Shown here: one piece after another, positions 9,249-20,185 of the stretch
Layout of the letters: each line of letters opens with the position of its first letter
Numbering within the stretch: the stretch's first letter is position 1
Assembly: GCA_039954875.1 (NCBI GenBank)
Contig: CP157202.1
Coordinates: 806,001-870,000, forward strand
Direction: 5' to 3'
Origin: G039954875 sp039954875
GTDB taxonomy: Bacteria > Bacteroidota > Bacteroidia > Flavobacteriales > Blattabacteriaceae
Length of the DNA: 64,000 bases
Notes under the pieces: model-generated
What the model was told of the DNA's origin: nothing
What the model saw: only the letters and a program-made list of their open reading frames with translations
Database searches by the model: none
Position numbers and translations under genes: made by a program

Positions 9249-11144
9249 GTGGAAAAGACACTAGATCAGGTGACCATATTATTCGCTGGAAATTCTGGTG
9301 ATGGTATACAACTTATAGGGAATCAATTCACCCATACAGCTGCATGGATGGGTAACGGTGTAAATACTTTTCCAGACTTCCCCGCTGAGATCCGTGCCCC
9401 ACATGGCACTATAGCAGGGGTTTCAGGCTTTCAAGTCCACTTCGGTAGTGTAGAGATAAGCTCCCCGGGCGACCTATGTGACGTATTGGTAGTGATGAAT
9501 GCTGCAGCCTTAAAAAAACACTTATCCAACTTAAAAAAATATGGAATCATTATTGCAGATAATTCAGGTTTCATTGCAAAAAAAGTTCTCTTAGCCGGCT
9601 ATCCCGAAGAACAAAACCCATTAAAAAAACTCTCCGACTATAAAATATATAAAATTGATTTCCTCGCGCAAACGCGTCAACTCCTTAAAGAGTCTCCCCT
9701 GAGCAAAAAGGACAAAGATACCGCCAAAAACATGTTTGCATTAGGCTTCATCTACTGGCTCTACAACCGCCCTCTAGATCATACTGAGCAATACTTAAAC
9801 AAAAAATTCCAAGGACATGCTGAGCTTCTACAAGCCAACATTCAGGCACTCAAAGCCGGCTATCATTTCGGGGAGACCAGTGAAAGTTTTACCGAACGCT
9901 TTACTGTAGGCCCGGCCAAGATGAAACCTGGCTTATACAGAAACATTACAGGCAATCAAGCCCTAGCACTCGGATTGATAGCCGCTTGTAAAAAAGCCAG
10001 TTTAGAACTTTTCTACGCCAGCTACCCCATTACACCAGCTTCGGATATTTTACACCACCTATCCAGATACAAGAATTTTAGTGTAAAGACCTTTCAAGCC
10101 GAAGACGAAATCGCCGCAATCACCTCAGCTATAGGAGCTTCTTATGCAGGAAATCTTGGTGTGACAGCTACTTCTGGACCTGGCATGGCGCTTAAACAAG
10201 AAGGACTCGGTCTTGCTCTGATGCTCGAACTCCCTCTAGTCATCATCAACGTACAACGCGGAGGGCCTTCCACCGGTCTACCCACCAAGACCGAGCAAGC
10301 AGACCTCATGCAAGCCCTACACGGCCGCAACGGCGAAGCCCCCATGCCTGTACTGGCTGCACGCTCCCCCGCCCATTGTTTTCAAACAATCTTCCATGCC
10401 GTAAAAATCGCTATAGAACACATGACTCCAGTGATCGTGCTCAGTGAAGGCTATCTAGCCAATGGTACCGAACCTTGGAGGTTTCCTCAGAGATCACAAC
10501 TCAACAACATTACACCACATCGTCCTAAAAACCATACAGGAAAACCCTACCAACCTTATCAACGAGATACAAGAGGCGTCAGACCCTGGATTGTCCCAGG
10601 AATGATTGGCTACGAAAACCGTATAGGAAGTCTCGAAAAAAAACACCTCTCCGGAGATGTATCTTACGATCCCAAAAACCACCAATTGATGATAGACTTG
10701 CGACAAAACAAGATCGACAAGATTGCAGAATCCCTCCCCAAACAACAGATTGATACTGGTATGGCTGAAGGAAAATTGCTTATATTGAGTTGGGGCTCTA
10801 CCTATGGTGTCATCCGTGCAGCTATAAAACAACTTCTAATCGACGCATACCCTGTATCCCATACCCATCTCGAATACCTCTATCCTTTACCTTATGGCCT
10901 CAAAGAACTAATTTCATGCTTTGAAAAGGTACTAATACCTGAGTTAAACAATGGACAACTCATCCACATCATCCGAGACCGATTTCTGATCGATGCCATC
11001 CCTTTGAATAAAGTCCAAGGGATACCTTTCACCGTAGCCGAGATTGTAGAAAAAGTACGACAGATCATCCGATACGGCCCACAAAAACACAAAGAAAGAA
11101 ACCAAAATTACAATGAGAAAGATTATACAAATAACAACGAATAA
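9249..11144 (+). CDS. korA: 2-oxoglutarate:ferredoxin oxidoreductase, alpha subunit (gamma-alpha fusion)
   Basis: A 631-residue protein with a GTG start 17 bases after the nifU-like stop. Residues 1-190 form the gamma-type domain (FAGNSGDGIQLIGNQF, FPDFPAEIRAPHGT, then FALGFIYWLY); from about residue 215 the alpha domain follows (GNQALALGLIAACKKA, YPITPASDILHHL, FQAEDEIAAITSAIGASYAG, TSGPGMALKQEGLGLA, QRGGPSTGLPTKTEQ). This fused layout is typical of Bacteroidota KorA/OorA, which with KorB oxidises 2-oxoglutarate to succinyl-CoA using thiamine diphosphate and ferredoxin. KorB normally follows directly, but here the next 1.5 kb is debris, so the beta subunit is either elsewhere or lost. The related 2-oxoacid enzymes cannot be fully excluded. 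Confidence 0.88.
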   Translation: MEKTLDQVTILFAGNSGDGIQLIGNQFTHTAAWMGNGVNTFPDFPAEIRAPHGTIAGVSGFQVHFGSVEISSPGDLCDVLVVMNAAALKKHLSNLKKYGIIIADNSGFIAKKVLLAGYPEEQNPLKKLSDYKIYKIDFLAQTRQLLKESPLSKKDKDTAKNMFALGFIYWLYNRPLDHTEQYLNKKFQGHAELLQANIQALKAGYHFGETSESFTERFTVGPAKMKPGLYRNITGNQALALGLIAACKKASLELFYASYPITPASDILHHLSRYKNFSVKTFQAEDEIAAITSAIGASYAGNLGVTATSGPGMALKQEGLGLALMLELPLVIINVQRGGPSTGLPTKTEQADLMQALHGRNGEAPMPVLAARSPAHCFQTIFHAVKIAIEHMTPVIVLSEGYLANGTEPWRFPQRSQLNNITPHRPKNHTGKPYQPYQRDTRGVRPWIVPGMIGYENRIGSLEKKHLSGDVSYDPKNHQLMIDLRQNKIDKIAESLPKQQIDTGMAEGKLLILSWGSTYGVIRAAIKQLLIDAYPVSHTHLEYLYPLPYGLKELISCFEKVLIPELNNGQLIHIIRDRFLIDAIPLNKVQGIPFTVAEIVEKVRQIIRYGPQKHKERNQNYNEKDYTNNNE

Positions 11145-11599
11145 GACACCAATAATTATAAGCCAAAAAATTCACAAATAGATCTAAAAAAATAAAATAG
11201 TCATCCTCTTGATAAATTCATAGATAAAAAATTAATTTAATTGAGGGAATACGGCTTTTTAAACCTGAAAATCCCCAACCTGAAGATTATTTTGAGAATC
11301 ATTTGAATAAGATAAAATTCTCCGGGTAAATCCATAAAGAACACAATTACTCAAAAATCTCCTCAACCGAAAAGGAAGCAAATACCCAAGACGATTTCAT
11401 CCCCAATCATAAAGTTACAGGATTGAACACTAAAGAAACGCCACTGAATATAAAAAAAACCAAAAGCCTTTTCGGAAAATAAAAAAAACTCAGATGAGGC
11501 ACATATTTATAATGGGAAAGATCTCCAAACCATAAAACACAACGCACTATGTCACAACTACCACAATACAACAAAATTTAAGGCATTTGGTAAATAAAT
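11145..11599 (+). other. degenerate region after korA; korB is absent
   Basis: Plus-strand pieces such as DYFENHLNKIKFSG, KISSTEKEANTQDDFIPNHKV and NTKETPLNIKKTKSLFGK are interrupted by stops and may be the decayed N-terminal part of the OTU-like protein that follows. There is no trace of thiamine-binding korB motifs, which would be expected directly after korA. Confidence 0.4.
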
Positions 11600-12150
11600 T
11601 TACCAATATATTGAAGCTGTTTACTTCATGCTATAGCCCAGCCTGGTTGATCCCTGCCAAAGACGATGACACCGTTTTCCAACAAAGGTTTCAAAAAATA
11701 TTTAATAATAATGAACGATAAGAACCCATGTCCATACAATCCTTAACATAAACCTATAACCATTTTTTAGATAATACAGCCATCTTTAATGACATGATTT
11801 AGAGTAAGTTTATCAACACATCTTATCAACGGCTCATCGATATATATGGTATAAAATAACGCACTATATCAAAATTTTTTCAATCCAAACAATACTGAGG
11901 GCCACTTCGCAAAAGACTTCGATGGCCTATCTGAAAAAAAATACATAGATCATCTACCTAAGGCGGCGAACTTGAGATCAAAGCTGCAAGTGATTAGCCA
12001 AATTGCTCTATCTATAGTTCCGTACCCCTTAGCTACAAACAACGTTACAACTAAACACACTCAACGGCCAAACCACAATTCCGCATGTTTCATGTTAGAA
12101 ACATTCGTTACAACTTCAGTTTAGGTAACAATCTAGCGAAAAACCTTTAA
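11600..12150 (+). pseudogene. OTU-like cysteine protease (putative deubiquitinase effector), inactivated
   Basis: The upstream half reads LIPAKDDDTVF, FINTSYQRLIDIYG, with single stops. From about 11940 a single frame with three stops reads GGELEIKAASD, NCSIYSSVPLSYKQRYN and FRMFHVRNIRYNFSLG. This follows the OTU fold: an N-terminal IP-x-DGNCFF catalytic cysteine region (here DDDTVF), the WGGxLELxAxSxLLNxxIxIY segment, and the C-terminal HxxNxHYNSL histidine region (here VRNIRYN). OTU proteases cleave ubiquitin chains and in bacteria are usually host-directed effectors. Both catalytic positions are altered and stops are present, so the gene is dead. Family assignment rests mainly on the second half. 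Confidence 0.52.
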
Positions 12151-12273
12151 ACATAAGCCAATCAATAGCAACTCAAAAAATAAATCAAAAAAAATGAAGA
12201 ATAAATTTTAAGCCTATTGGAACAAAACAAAGCATACAAATCTGCTCCACAAAAAAATTGATAATCAAAGACC

Positions 12274-12582
12274 CTAAACACTCGAAGAGAGAATAAACAT
12301 ACCTCCAAATGAGCAAGAAACACTACAAAAACAGCTCAAAGAAAACGAAATAAGAATCTCAATCACCTTAGAAAAAAACGACTCAGAAAACCTATCAAAC
12401 AGCAATAAAAAAACAATCAACGCAAGCATTTGTAGAATAATTAATTCTCTCTTAAGCAAGCAAAAAACGTTGAAAAAAAGAAGTGAAAAGAAAAACATCA
12501 ATCGCTCTACCTACATAATTAAAAACAGACCCAATAACCCCTTTGATAAAAAAGAAACCAGTAAATCAGAGATCCTCTAAAA
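12274..12582 (+). other. charged helical open frame without a start codon, possible gene remnant
   Basis: An uninterrupted plus-strand frame of about 102 codons reads LEERINIPPNEQETLQKQLK near its start, then IINSLLSKQKTLKKRSEKK and ends SKSEIL before TAA. It is rich in K, E, N and S and looks like a coiled-coil tail. There is no ATG in frame, so it is either the end of a decayed protein following the OTU-like region or chance. It ends about 90 bases before pgi. Confidence 0.35.
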
Positions 12583-12642
12583 ACTTAGAAGCAAATAAAC
12601 TATAAATCTAAGGAAATATCCATCATCAAAGACCAGAAATCT

Positions 12643-12650
12643 TACCTTTA
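12643..12650 (+). promoter_or_regulatory. possible -7 promoter element (TACCTTTA) for pgi
   Basis: TACCTTTA matches seven of eight positions of TAnnTTTG counting the free bases, and ends 22 bases before the pgi ATG. Spacing agrees with the other promoters in this window. No -33 box is evident. Confidence 0.4.
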
Positions 12651-12672
12651 TACCAAAGAACAAAGACTAATT

Positions 12673-14325
12673 ATGCCACTGAAGAATATCGACCCGACGA
12701 AGACCACTGCATGGAAAAAACTTCAGAAACATTACGACGAGATACAAAAAATATCGCTAAAGGTCCTCTTTGAAGAAAAACCAGATCGCTTTAAAAATTT
12801 CAGTATCCGTCTGGGTGATATTTTTCTAGATTATTCCAAAAACTGGATCAATACAAAAACTAGAGACCTTTTGATCGAGCTCACTCAAGCATGTGAATTG
12901 CCCGATGCCATTGAGAAGATGTTTTCAGGCGATCCGATCAACCATACCGAAAGGCGCAGCGTACTCCATACTGCATTGAGAAACCGTTCAGACAGGCCTG
13001 TATACGTCGACGGCCATGACGTCATGCCCAAAATCAAAGTCGTACTCAATCAAATGAAAAAATTTTCCCACGCCATCCTGAGCGGCTATTGGAAAGGCTA
13101 CACAGGCAAGTCCATCACCGACGTAGTCAACCTTGGCATCGGAGGGTCGGATCTGGGTCCTGCAATGGTCGTAGAAGCTTTGAAATACTACAAAACCTAC
13201 CTCAACGTCTATTTCGTTTCAAACGTTGATGGGACACATCTCACCGAAACACTCAAACCATTACATCCGGAGACCACTTTATTCATCATTGCCTCAAAAA
13301 CCTTTACTACCCAAGAAACGATGACCAACGCAGCCACAGCCCGCCAATGGTTTCTTGATCAAGCCATCTCAGAAAAACACATCGATAAGCACTTTGTAGC
13401 GCTATCAACCAATAGTATAGAAGTACAAAAATTCGGTATCAATCCGAAAAACATGTTCCGCTTCTGGGATTGGATTGGCGGACGGTATTCACTCTGGGGA
13501 GCCATCGGATTGAGCATCTGTTTAGCCATAGGCTTTGACCATTTTGAAACCCTACTGCAAGGAGCACATCAAGTTGACGAACACTTTAGAAAAGCGCCAT
13601 TCAACACAAATATTCCGGTAATGCTAGCCCTCCTGGGTATTTGGTATATCAATTTTTTTGGAGCTCAGAGCCATGCCGTCTTACCCTATGATCAATATTT
13701 ACATCGATTTCCCGCCTATCTACAGCAAGCCGATATGGAGAGCAATGGCAAAGCTATAGATCGTGCTGGCTACCGAGTCAGCTATTCAACTGGACCGATC
13801 ATTTGGGGAGAGCCGGGTACCAATGGCCAACATTCTTTTTATCAACTGCTCCATCAGGGTACAACCTTTGTCCCCTGTGATTTCATCGCACCTGTACAAC
13901 CCTTGCACCCGATAGGTGATCATCATCAAAAACTATTCTCTCATTTTCTAGCACAGACCCAAGCATTGGCCTTTAGAAAGGACAAGCAAAAGGTCATCAA
14001 TGAATTGAAAAGTCAAGGGAAATCCCCTGAAGAGCTCAAACGATTAGCCCCATTCAAAACTATTGAAGGCAACCGACCAAGTAATTCTATTCTCTTCAAG
14101 AAGCTCACACCTAGTGTATTGGGGAGTATAATTGCCATTTATGAGCACAAGATATTCGTCCAAGGCGTCATTTGGAATATCTTCAGTTTTGACCAATGGG
14201 GCGTAGAGTTAGGTAAAGAATTAGCACAAAAAATATTGCCCGACTTAGCTCATGATGAGCCAGTGACCTCTTACGATGTTTCGACCAATGGACTGATCAA
14301 CCTCTACAAAAATATGTGTAAATAA
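12673..14325 (+). CDS. pgi: glucose-6-phosphate isomerase
   Basis: A 550-residue cytosolic enzyme interconverting glucose 6-phosphate and fructose 6-phosphate, of normal length for the long bacterial type. Both family signatures are present: DWIGGRYSLWGAIG near residue 260 and GVIWNIFSFDQWGVELGK near residue 500. VNLGIGGSDLGPAMV (phosphate binding) and the FPAYLQQADMESNGK active-site stretch are also intact. It stands alone, flanked by debris on both sides, with a possible TACCTTTA promoter element 22 bases upstream. Retention amid dead neighbours suggests glycolysis or sugar-phosphate supply still matters to the cell. Confidence 0.95.
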   Translation: MPLKNIDPTKTTAWKKLQKHYDEIQKISLKVLFEEKPDRFKNFSIRLGDIFLDYSKNWINTKTRDLLIELTQACELPDAIEKMFSGDPINHTERRSVLHTALRNRSDRPVYVDGHDVMPKIKVVLNQMKKFSHAILSGYWKGYTGKSITDVVNLGIGGSDLGPAMVVEALKYYKTYLNVYFVSNVDGTHLTETLKPLHPETTLFIIASKTFTTQETMTNAATARQWFLDQAISEKHIDKHFVALSTNSIEVQKFGINPKNMFRFWDWIGGRYSLWGAIGLSICLAIGFDHFETLLQGAHQVDEHFRKAPFNTNIPVMLALLGIWYINFFGAQSHAVLPYDQYLHRFPAYLQQADMESNGKAIDRAGYRVSYSTGPIIWGEPGTNGQHSFYQLLHQGTTFVPCDFIAPVQPLHPIGDHHQKLFSHFLAQTQALAFRKDKQKVINELKSQGKSPEELKRLAPFKTIEGNRPSNSILFKKLTPSVLGSIIAIYEHKIFVQGVIWNIFSFDQWGVELGKELAQKILPDLAHDEPVTSYDVSTNGLINLYKNMCK

Positions 14326-14399
14326 AAATCCCTATCAAAATCGTTTAACCTAGAAAATTTAACAACGTTCCATACATTTTCATCAAAGGAACTCTAAAC

Positions 14400-14808
14400 C
14401 CACCATGAGACAACTTTACTTTTTTTAGGTTGCAGTTGATATTTGGCCAATATAGAGTTGAGCACGACTTTGACTCACTAGTCTTTTCCTTCCAAATCAT
14501 CTAAATCTATACCACCACATTTACCCCGCCATACCAGTATGTTTTTTTGAGCATCTACCAAGATGTACGACAAAATATTGAGATACAAACCAGGATTGGC
14601 ATTAGTCTTTTTAAGCCCCTTCATCTCTAAATTTGTCTTGATAACTCTCACGATACGCCTTTTATCCAGATCATTCATATCAAGTTTTTCCAAATCATTT
14701 TAATGAAAGTTAAAGTTCTTATAATGAGAAAAATCTACGCTTTTATCATAGCCGAAAGATACCCTTAAGAGACTGCACGCATTCAACAATAGAGCTAAAA
14801 AAACACAT
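14400..14808 (-). pseudogene. DUF4136-type lipoprotein, inactivated
   Basis: Read on the minus strand: a lipobox-like signal segment FLALLLNACSLL, then YDKSVDFSHYKNFNF, an in-frame TAA, NDLEKLDMNDLDKRRIVRVI, MKGLKKTN, VDAQKNILVWRG and, after two stops, LNSILAKYQLQPKK. This order is that of the DUF4136 lipoproteins common in Bacteroidota (YDxxxDFSxYKTYxF, LDxxRI, GLxxxxxPDLxVN, LVWRG, ILxKYPP). The probable ATG at 14808 is in a different frame, separated by a T7 run, implying a frameshift as well. The middle of the domain seems shortened. Function of the family is unknown. Confidence 0.65.
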
Positions 14809-15074
14809 ATGTCAATAGTGGGATATTTCTCATAACAATCATTTTTTTGATCCGTACAAATAACTTCAATCATCATCCTTCTTCTTTTCAAAACAGTCCT
14901 TAACGATCCGGCCCTCCATAAGCCGAAGTTTAACAATAAATTCTCACCCACTTAAAGTTAAAAAAAGATACGCTTTAGACTTTTGTTCTCATGATATACA
15001 AAATCATTAAAAACATAATATTATATCATTTTATTTTACTTTTATTTCTCCACCATACTCTATTCTCCTAAATG

Positions 15075-17755
15075 ATAATTTTAAACAAAAACGTGATCTT
15101 ACAGAATATGGCACCCAACTCCCAGGAACTACAGTGCGGATAAAAACTCAATCCAAAATCGTAGAGACCAATTATTAGGGCAACTTTGAGATCGATCTAT
15201 TCAAAGGAGAGGATACCCTAGAGATTTCTTACATCTGTTTCCAAACTGAAACAATGGTACTCAAAGACGATCAGAAAAATTACCATCCACACATGCAAAA
15301 TGCTAACCTTGTCAGAGGTCATAGTCACAGCCTTAAGGAGTCAACAAGCGGAAAAATTGGCTCGGCTACACCCACAAGAGATCAAGGTAGCAATCTTGAC
15401 TAAAATCGAAACACTTAGCCCGATATCGGTGTTAACAGGTAAAGCATCAGATCTAAATATCTACAACAAATATGGCTTTTTTGAAAACCTCTATTGGTAT
15501 TTATGAGGCTATAAAAACCTTTAATTGCTATCGACAGGTGTCTTGTGATCAACTAGAACAGCTAAAACAAACACCAACGCCGAAGATATCGAAATCATCA
15601 ATATGCTCAAAGGCCCTACATTAATAGCGTTATATGGAATCCAGACACTGCTCGCGATGTGGTAATGATCACGATGAAAAAGGTGTCAACGCTACAAAAA
15701 AAACTTTGACATCTCCTTGAAAATAAAAAATATTTTCAGTACCGATTGAGTCGCTTTCCCCGAACGGAAAACCTGATACGATACTGGCTTAGGTGACAAA
15801 TACATCTTCGACAATGGTAAAAAGTAGTGGTCCAAAAAATGATGACAACTGGGTCTATGGAGATCTAAGCTCGACCAAAAAACTATTGAGCCCACCAACT
15901 GCTGATGGTAAACAACTCGATACAACAGTTCAATTGAGTCAATTCTACCAGGCCGATTAAAACCTTTACCTTAACGCCTTAAAGCCTACGATAATATAAA
16001 TCTATTCCTACGCCCAGGATATGTCAACACCTACAACTTTTTGGCCGCCGTAAAAAGCTAAAAAGGAAATATCCGCCCAGGGCTTTCCCATCAACACACC
16101 TCCATGGCCAGGTGCCCAACACAAGCCTAAACATCACCAATAACTCGCTAACCGGCGGATATCGGTTGACTAAAATATTTTACTTTGATACGATTCTGAA
16201 TTACAACCGTCAAGATTACCCTAACTATCCCCACCTAAGTTTACGACCCTTTGAATATCATCTACAATATAATGCTATGGATGGGGGAGCCGAAATTGAC
16301 ACCCTCACTCTAAAAAATTATTAGCAAACAGGCGAAAAAGGCATCTAACAACGCAACCACAATTATGCCTAGTACAAAAACCCTTGGTTTATAGCCTACG
16401 AACAGTTACAAACCCACAACCATAATAAGCTCTATTACAATATCTCTCTAAAATACGATATCACCTATCACCTAAACCTAGTACTCAATCAAGATTTGGA
16501 ATCGGCTAACAAGCTCTACGAATTAAAGTAGCCCAAAAGTTTTCTCTACTATAGCCAAGATACTAAAGGTAACTATAAAGTCACACATATCAATTATGAG
16601 TTCTACACGACCAACTTATTGCTAAATTCATGAACGACTCTTTGGCCGATTTGACCTACATGGAGACTCCTAGGCGGCGCGAGAGTAAATATTTTCCGCT
16701 TTAGAGGCACTTTTATTCCACGACAGATGGGCTATGGGTACCCAGAACTGTACAATCTAGATAATGGCGTAGGCCCGGTCAACGCTATTTAACGTTTAGA
16801 ACTCTTACAGAAATACAGCCTTTACGCCACACTCGACATCAATTATAAAAAGATGATCTACTTAGGCCAAGTACTATGACTACCCTTCGGTTCTCCATCA
16901 GTCTGATCCTTTCAAAGATGATAGACCTACCCCAATAGAGCAATTTCCTAAAAATCCGAGGATCCTAGCCCCGTGTCAGACGTGGCATCAAGCTAGACAA
17001 TAGCTACTGGGGTTAATTCCAAATGACGAAACGGGCCAAGATTTTAAACTGTATAACTATCTGGCCACTTATTGACGTGCATATCCTTTTGGATTTGAAA
17101 CCCCCAAGTTTCTTAGCAATCTCGACTTTCGCTCGAGTTTGACAACTACCTATAAATCCGGTTTGGAAGCTAATTTTTTTCACAACCGACTTATGCTAGA
17201 TGCTACAATATATTAAAATCTGAATCAAGACGAAATCGTTAAGCAATCCATTTTTTTTTCAAAAACTTCAAGCTACAGTAAGGTCCTGATCAACACTAAT
17301 CAACAGATCTACAAAGATATATAACTCATTCTAAACGCCAAGCTCCCAATGGACTACTACATTGAATTGGCCCTTATACAAGCACTACCTCACGGTTATA
17401 AATCTCCGTTTTGGAAACAATACTGGAAGGATCCGATCTGGTCAACGGATCGATAAACACATCGGTTCGGCATGGAAATATTTGCCTGACGGACAATTGA
17501 TCATTGGTCAAGACGATATGGATCTGAGCTCTAAAAAAAATTGATATACCAAATACCCAAGCAGGGGCAAACATCACCAGAATATTTGTATTGCAATGGA
17601 CGCCTTCCAAACGCTGATAGGAGGCAGAGAGGGGATCAAAATCTCTATAGAGGTTATGCCAACTGTCCTTTGCATAGGACAGTACTAATGTATACGGATT
17701 TTCATAGAATCTAGGAGATTTTTCTAAATTTGATACCCTGCGACAAATACACCGC
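15075..17755 (+). pseudogene. SusC/RagA-type TonB-dependent outer-membrane receptor, inactivated
   Basis: The N-terminal carboxypeptidase-like plug extension is recognisable (GTQLPGTTVRIKTQSK, FEIDLFKGEDTLEISYI), then the plug motif MLKGPTLIALYG near 15605, and barrel segments of which the clearest is at 17362-17544 (FGNNTGRIRSGQRIDKHIG, LPDGQLIIGQ). These are SusC-family landmarks. Stops and frame changes occur every few dozen codons. The last 100 or so residues are missing: the sequence passes straight into SusD-like coding near 17755, as if a deletion removed the end of susC and the start of susD. SusC imports large nutrients with TonB energy. Confidence 0.68.
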
Positions 17756-17756
17756 A

Positions 17757-18725
17757 TAATGCGTGAAGCAGTCGTACAGGAGAGACGTACTTATCTAGCC
17801 TCAGAAGAATTTTTCCAGGCCTATCCACATTCCTTCAACCTTACCCAAATCTATGAAAATATGCCCTATTCATAAGCCTTACAAGGGGACAAATATCTTG
17901 ATCCGTCAATAGGTAGTAAGTTCCCCACATTTCGCCATTAGTATGATACCTCGAAAAAGATTGTTCTGGGTATTTTGGATAAATTGAAAACGGCTGATCA
18001 GGAACTTAGCTAATCCAACGGAAAGATCGCCGGACATCTAATTTATCGGGGTGACCAATCGCTTTGGTAAAAGCTGATCAACAAATTTCCAGCTGCACGT
18101 ATTGCTCACCCTCTCAAACCAATCGAGCGATTAGGACTTGAAGATAAAAGGACAATTTCAAGAGATTTACCCCGCCCTACCCATATTTGAGAAATTGGAC
18201 GAGAACACTTGATTTAAACATGTCTATCAAGATAAGCTGCGCTACAGACTATACAGAAATAATAGCCTAAAAACCGGCACTCAGATGAACAACTATTTTG
18301 TGTATTTACTCAAGCAACTCCAAGCCCTACAACCGCTTAAATTTGCTAACATGTTTCTCAATGCTCAAAAGTACGACCTATACCCTACTGATTTAAACAC
18401 CAACAAAGGTGCCGATGCAACAATACAACTATCGGACATCCAGGTATAAGTAAGTACGAGCATCATCTCTAACCCCCTCCCCGATACTACAGCCATATCC
18501 AGTCAACAAACCTTAATGTTGATGTGGTATCCTAAGCTGCAATTCATCTTGGACAAAGCAGCCCAAAGAAGCTAAATTATAGTCGACACTAAAGATTTTT
18601 ATAAAAAGGGCCGACAGGTTAGCTTTGCTTTATATAATCTTTTAGACACTGATTATAAACCCTATATCCAGTAATATAAAGTACAATACAATCCATCTAA
18701 AGGCCTTTAGTAAATCACTACCTTC
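17757..18725 (+). pseudogene. SusD/RagB-type surface lipoprotein, truncated and inactivated
   Basis: Pieces read YENMPYS, ALQGDKYLDPSIGSKFP, KKIVLGILDKLKTADQEL, GKIAGHLIYRGDQSLW and later LMLMWYPKLQFILDKAAQRS and FYKKGRQVSFALYNLL, QYNPSKGL. This follows SusD: the PYSEALQGD region, the GD-x-x-KW-x-KLINSFRLR region and the LMSYAELQFILAEAA region near the C-terminus. The signal peptide and first part are missing and the end is cut before the expected FMNG-x-EAW motif. SusD binds glycans or other ligands at the cell surface and caps SusC. Confidence 0.6.
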
Positions 18726-18738
18726 AATATATAAAAAA

Positions 18739-19830
18739 ATGTTTATCATTGCTCTATACTTATCGGCTTATCTATTGTAGGCCCCACAAAACCAAAAAAC
18801 ATCATCTAGATCATTCTAGACTACTTGCACTGGCAAGAACTCTTTAATAGAGCAAATTTACAACTGATAGACAACACCCCTCATACGTTAAAGATAGCAC
18901 CCCACTCAAATAAGTCTTATGGAAATATACCCCACAAGGCACGGAGGATGGACCTTGTTACGCTTCTTTTGGAATGAATTGGCTACTAAGGAGCGACTCT
19001 ATGGCAATCACTATTGTCAGAACTAAGTCAATCTAATCAACAAACTATGGTTTTTCTACCCAGGCTATAACGAAAATATCAGCGGCTTTATAGCTAATAT
19101 ACGCATCCGGAGCAACGACAAGTTTTACAACCCCAATGAAACCCTGCTCGAGTGATTGCACAAAAGACGAGATTTCAAAGGGAAAATAGATACTTTTGGC
19201 AACTAGAATATTTTCCCCTTCATCATCAATGACAAGCATAGTGGTGTAACCGTCCACGCAAACTATAAATCTACCACCGACACGCCCCTAACTGAGAAAG
19301 AAAAAAAACCTTTAATCAACTTCAAAAACAATTGCCCCAGATCTGGTAAGGGGTCATTTATGACATATTCACGCATCAATACGTTTTGGAATACTTGAAA
19401 AAATATCGTCTAAAATTTTTATACATCACTTTTAGATAGACCGAAGACTGTACTAATGAAGGCCATTATGACCAATACCTCTATACAACACACCGTGCCG
19501 ATGCCTTCATCCTAGAGATCTGATCGTTCGCATAAAGCGATCTAGCCTATAAAAACAAGACTTGCCTTGTTGATCAATTGTGACCACGGTCGGGATACTC
19601 AACCTTTAGACAAATGAAAAAGCCATAAGGAGCCGCTACCAAAGGGTCTGATCAGACTTGGGTAGCCGTCATCGGGCCTGATACGCCAGATCTGGGCGAA
19701 GTCTGCACGCCGGGATAGTTCTACAACAAATAGTAGGCTACTAACATCACCCTATTCCTAGAATTAAAATACGTCACTAGAGGCAAAAAAGGAATTGATG
19801 TGAAAAAAATTTTAAACTGATAAGTTATAA
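18739..19830 (+). pseudogene. alkaline phosphatase superfamily (phosphodiesterase/sulfatase-like) hydrolase, inactivated
   Basis: After a signal-like start (MFIIALYLSA) the frames give IILDYLHWQELFNRANLQL, a segment LYGNHYC, LWFFYPGYNENISGF, HEGHYDQYLY-like (NEGHYDQYLYTTHRADAFI) and CDHGR near 19580, then VAVIGPDTPDLGE. The order fits exported alkaline-phosphatase-fold enzymes of Bacteroidota: the metal-binding D-x-LRWQEVF start, the D-x-EGHxxxYDxxxHxxD-type middle and the DHGRG metal-ligand motif. Several stops and frameshifts are present. Directly downstream of the SusD remnant, it probably belonged to the same locus; a role in releasing phosphate from a transported ligand is inference. Confidence 0.6.
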
Positions 19831-19879
19831 ACGACATAAAAGCTTTTTTTCAAAAAAGGTTGCCTAGCCTTTAGCCCGG

Positions 19880-20185
19880 AAATATTCATTAATGTCGGTT
19901 CTTTGGGCTAAAAAACAGGATTTTTACAAACCCTTTGATCCTAAGAAAAAATAGCATTACGCATATCCCACATCACCGACTATCATGTATTGAACCAAAA
20001 CAATTGTAAAATAGTCTTCAAAAAGATGATCGCTCAAATCCACGAAATGAAACACCGACCGAATTTCATCATCAAAACCCGTAGATACCATCATGTACGA
20101 CCAAAGATAAGCCCCCCGAAGTGATCAAGAGTCATTGGAAGGTCTGAACTATTTTTTACGAATTTGATCAACAAAAAACTCAGAT
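19880..20185 (+). pseudogene. calcineurin-like phosphoesterase, N-terminal fragment
   Basis: One frame reads LRISHITDYHVLNQNNCKIVF, then AQIHEMKHRPNFII and, in shifted frames, DTIMYDQR and EVIKSHWKV. This is the start of a metallophosphoesterase, with the metal-binding D-x-H motif preserved as DYH (usually DxHxx) and the PDFIINTGDTI segment degraded. The sequence becomes featureless after about 20185, and a C-terminal piece of the same type of protein occurs at 23520-24000. Confidence 0.55.

Noticed and set aside
10494..10832. 112-codon minus-strand open frame inside korA
   Set aside because: Antisense shadow of a well-supported gene; no family features or promoter.
17374..17757. 127-codon minus-strand open frame
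   Set aside because: Opposite to the susC remnant, whose motifs (RIRSGQ, DGQLIIGQ) are clear on the plus strand.
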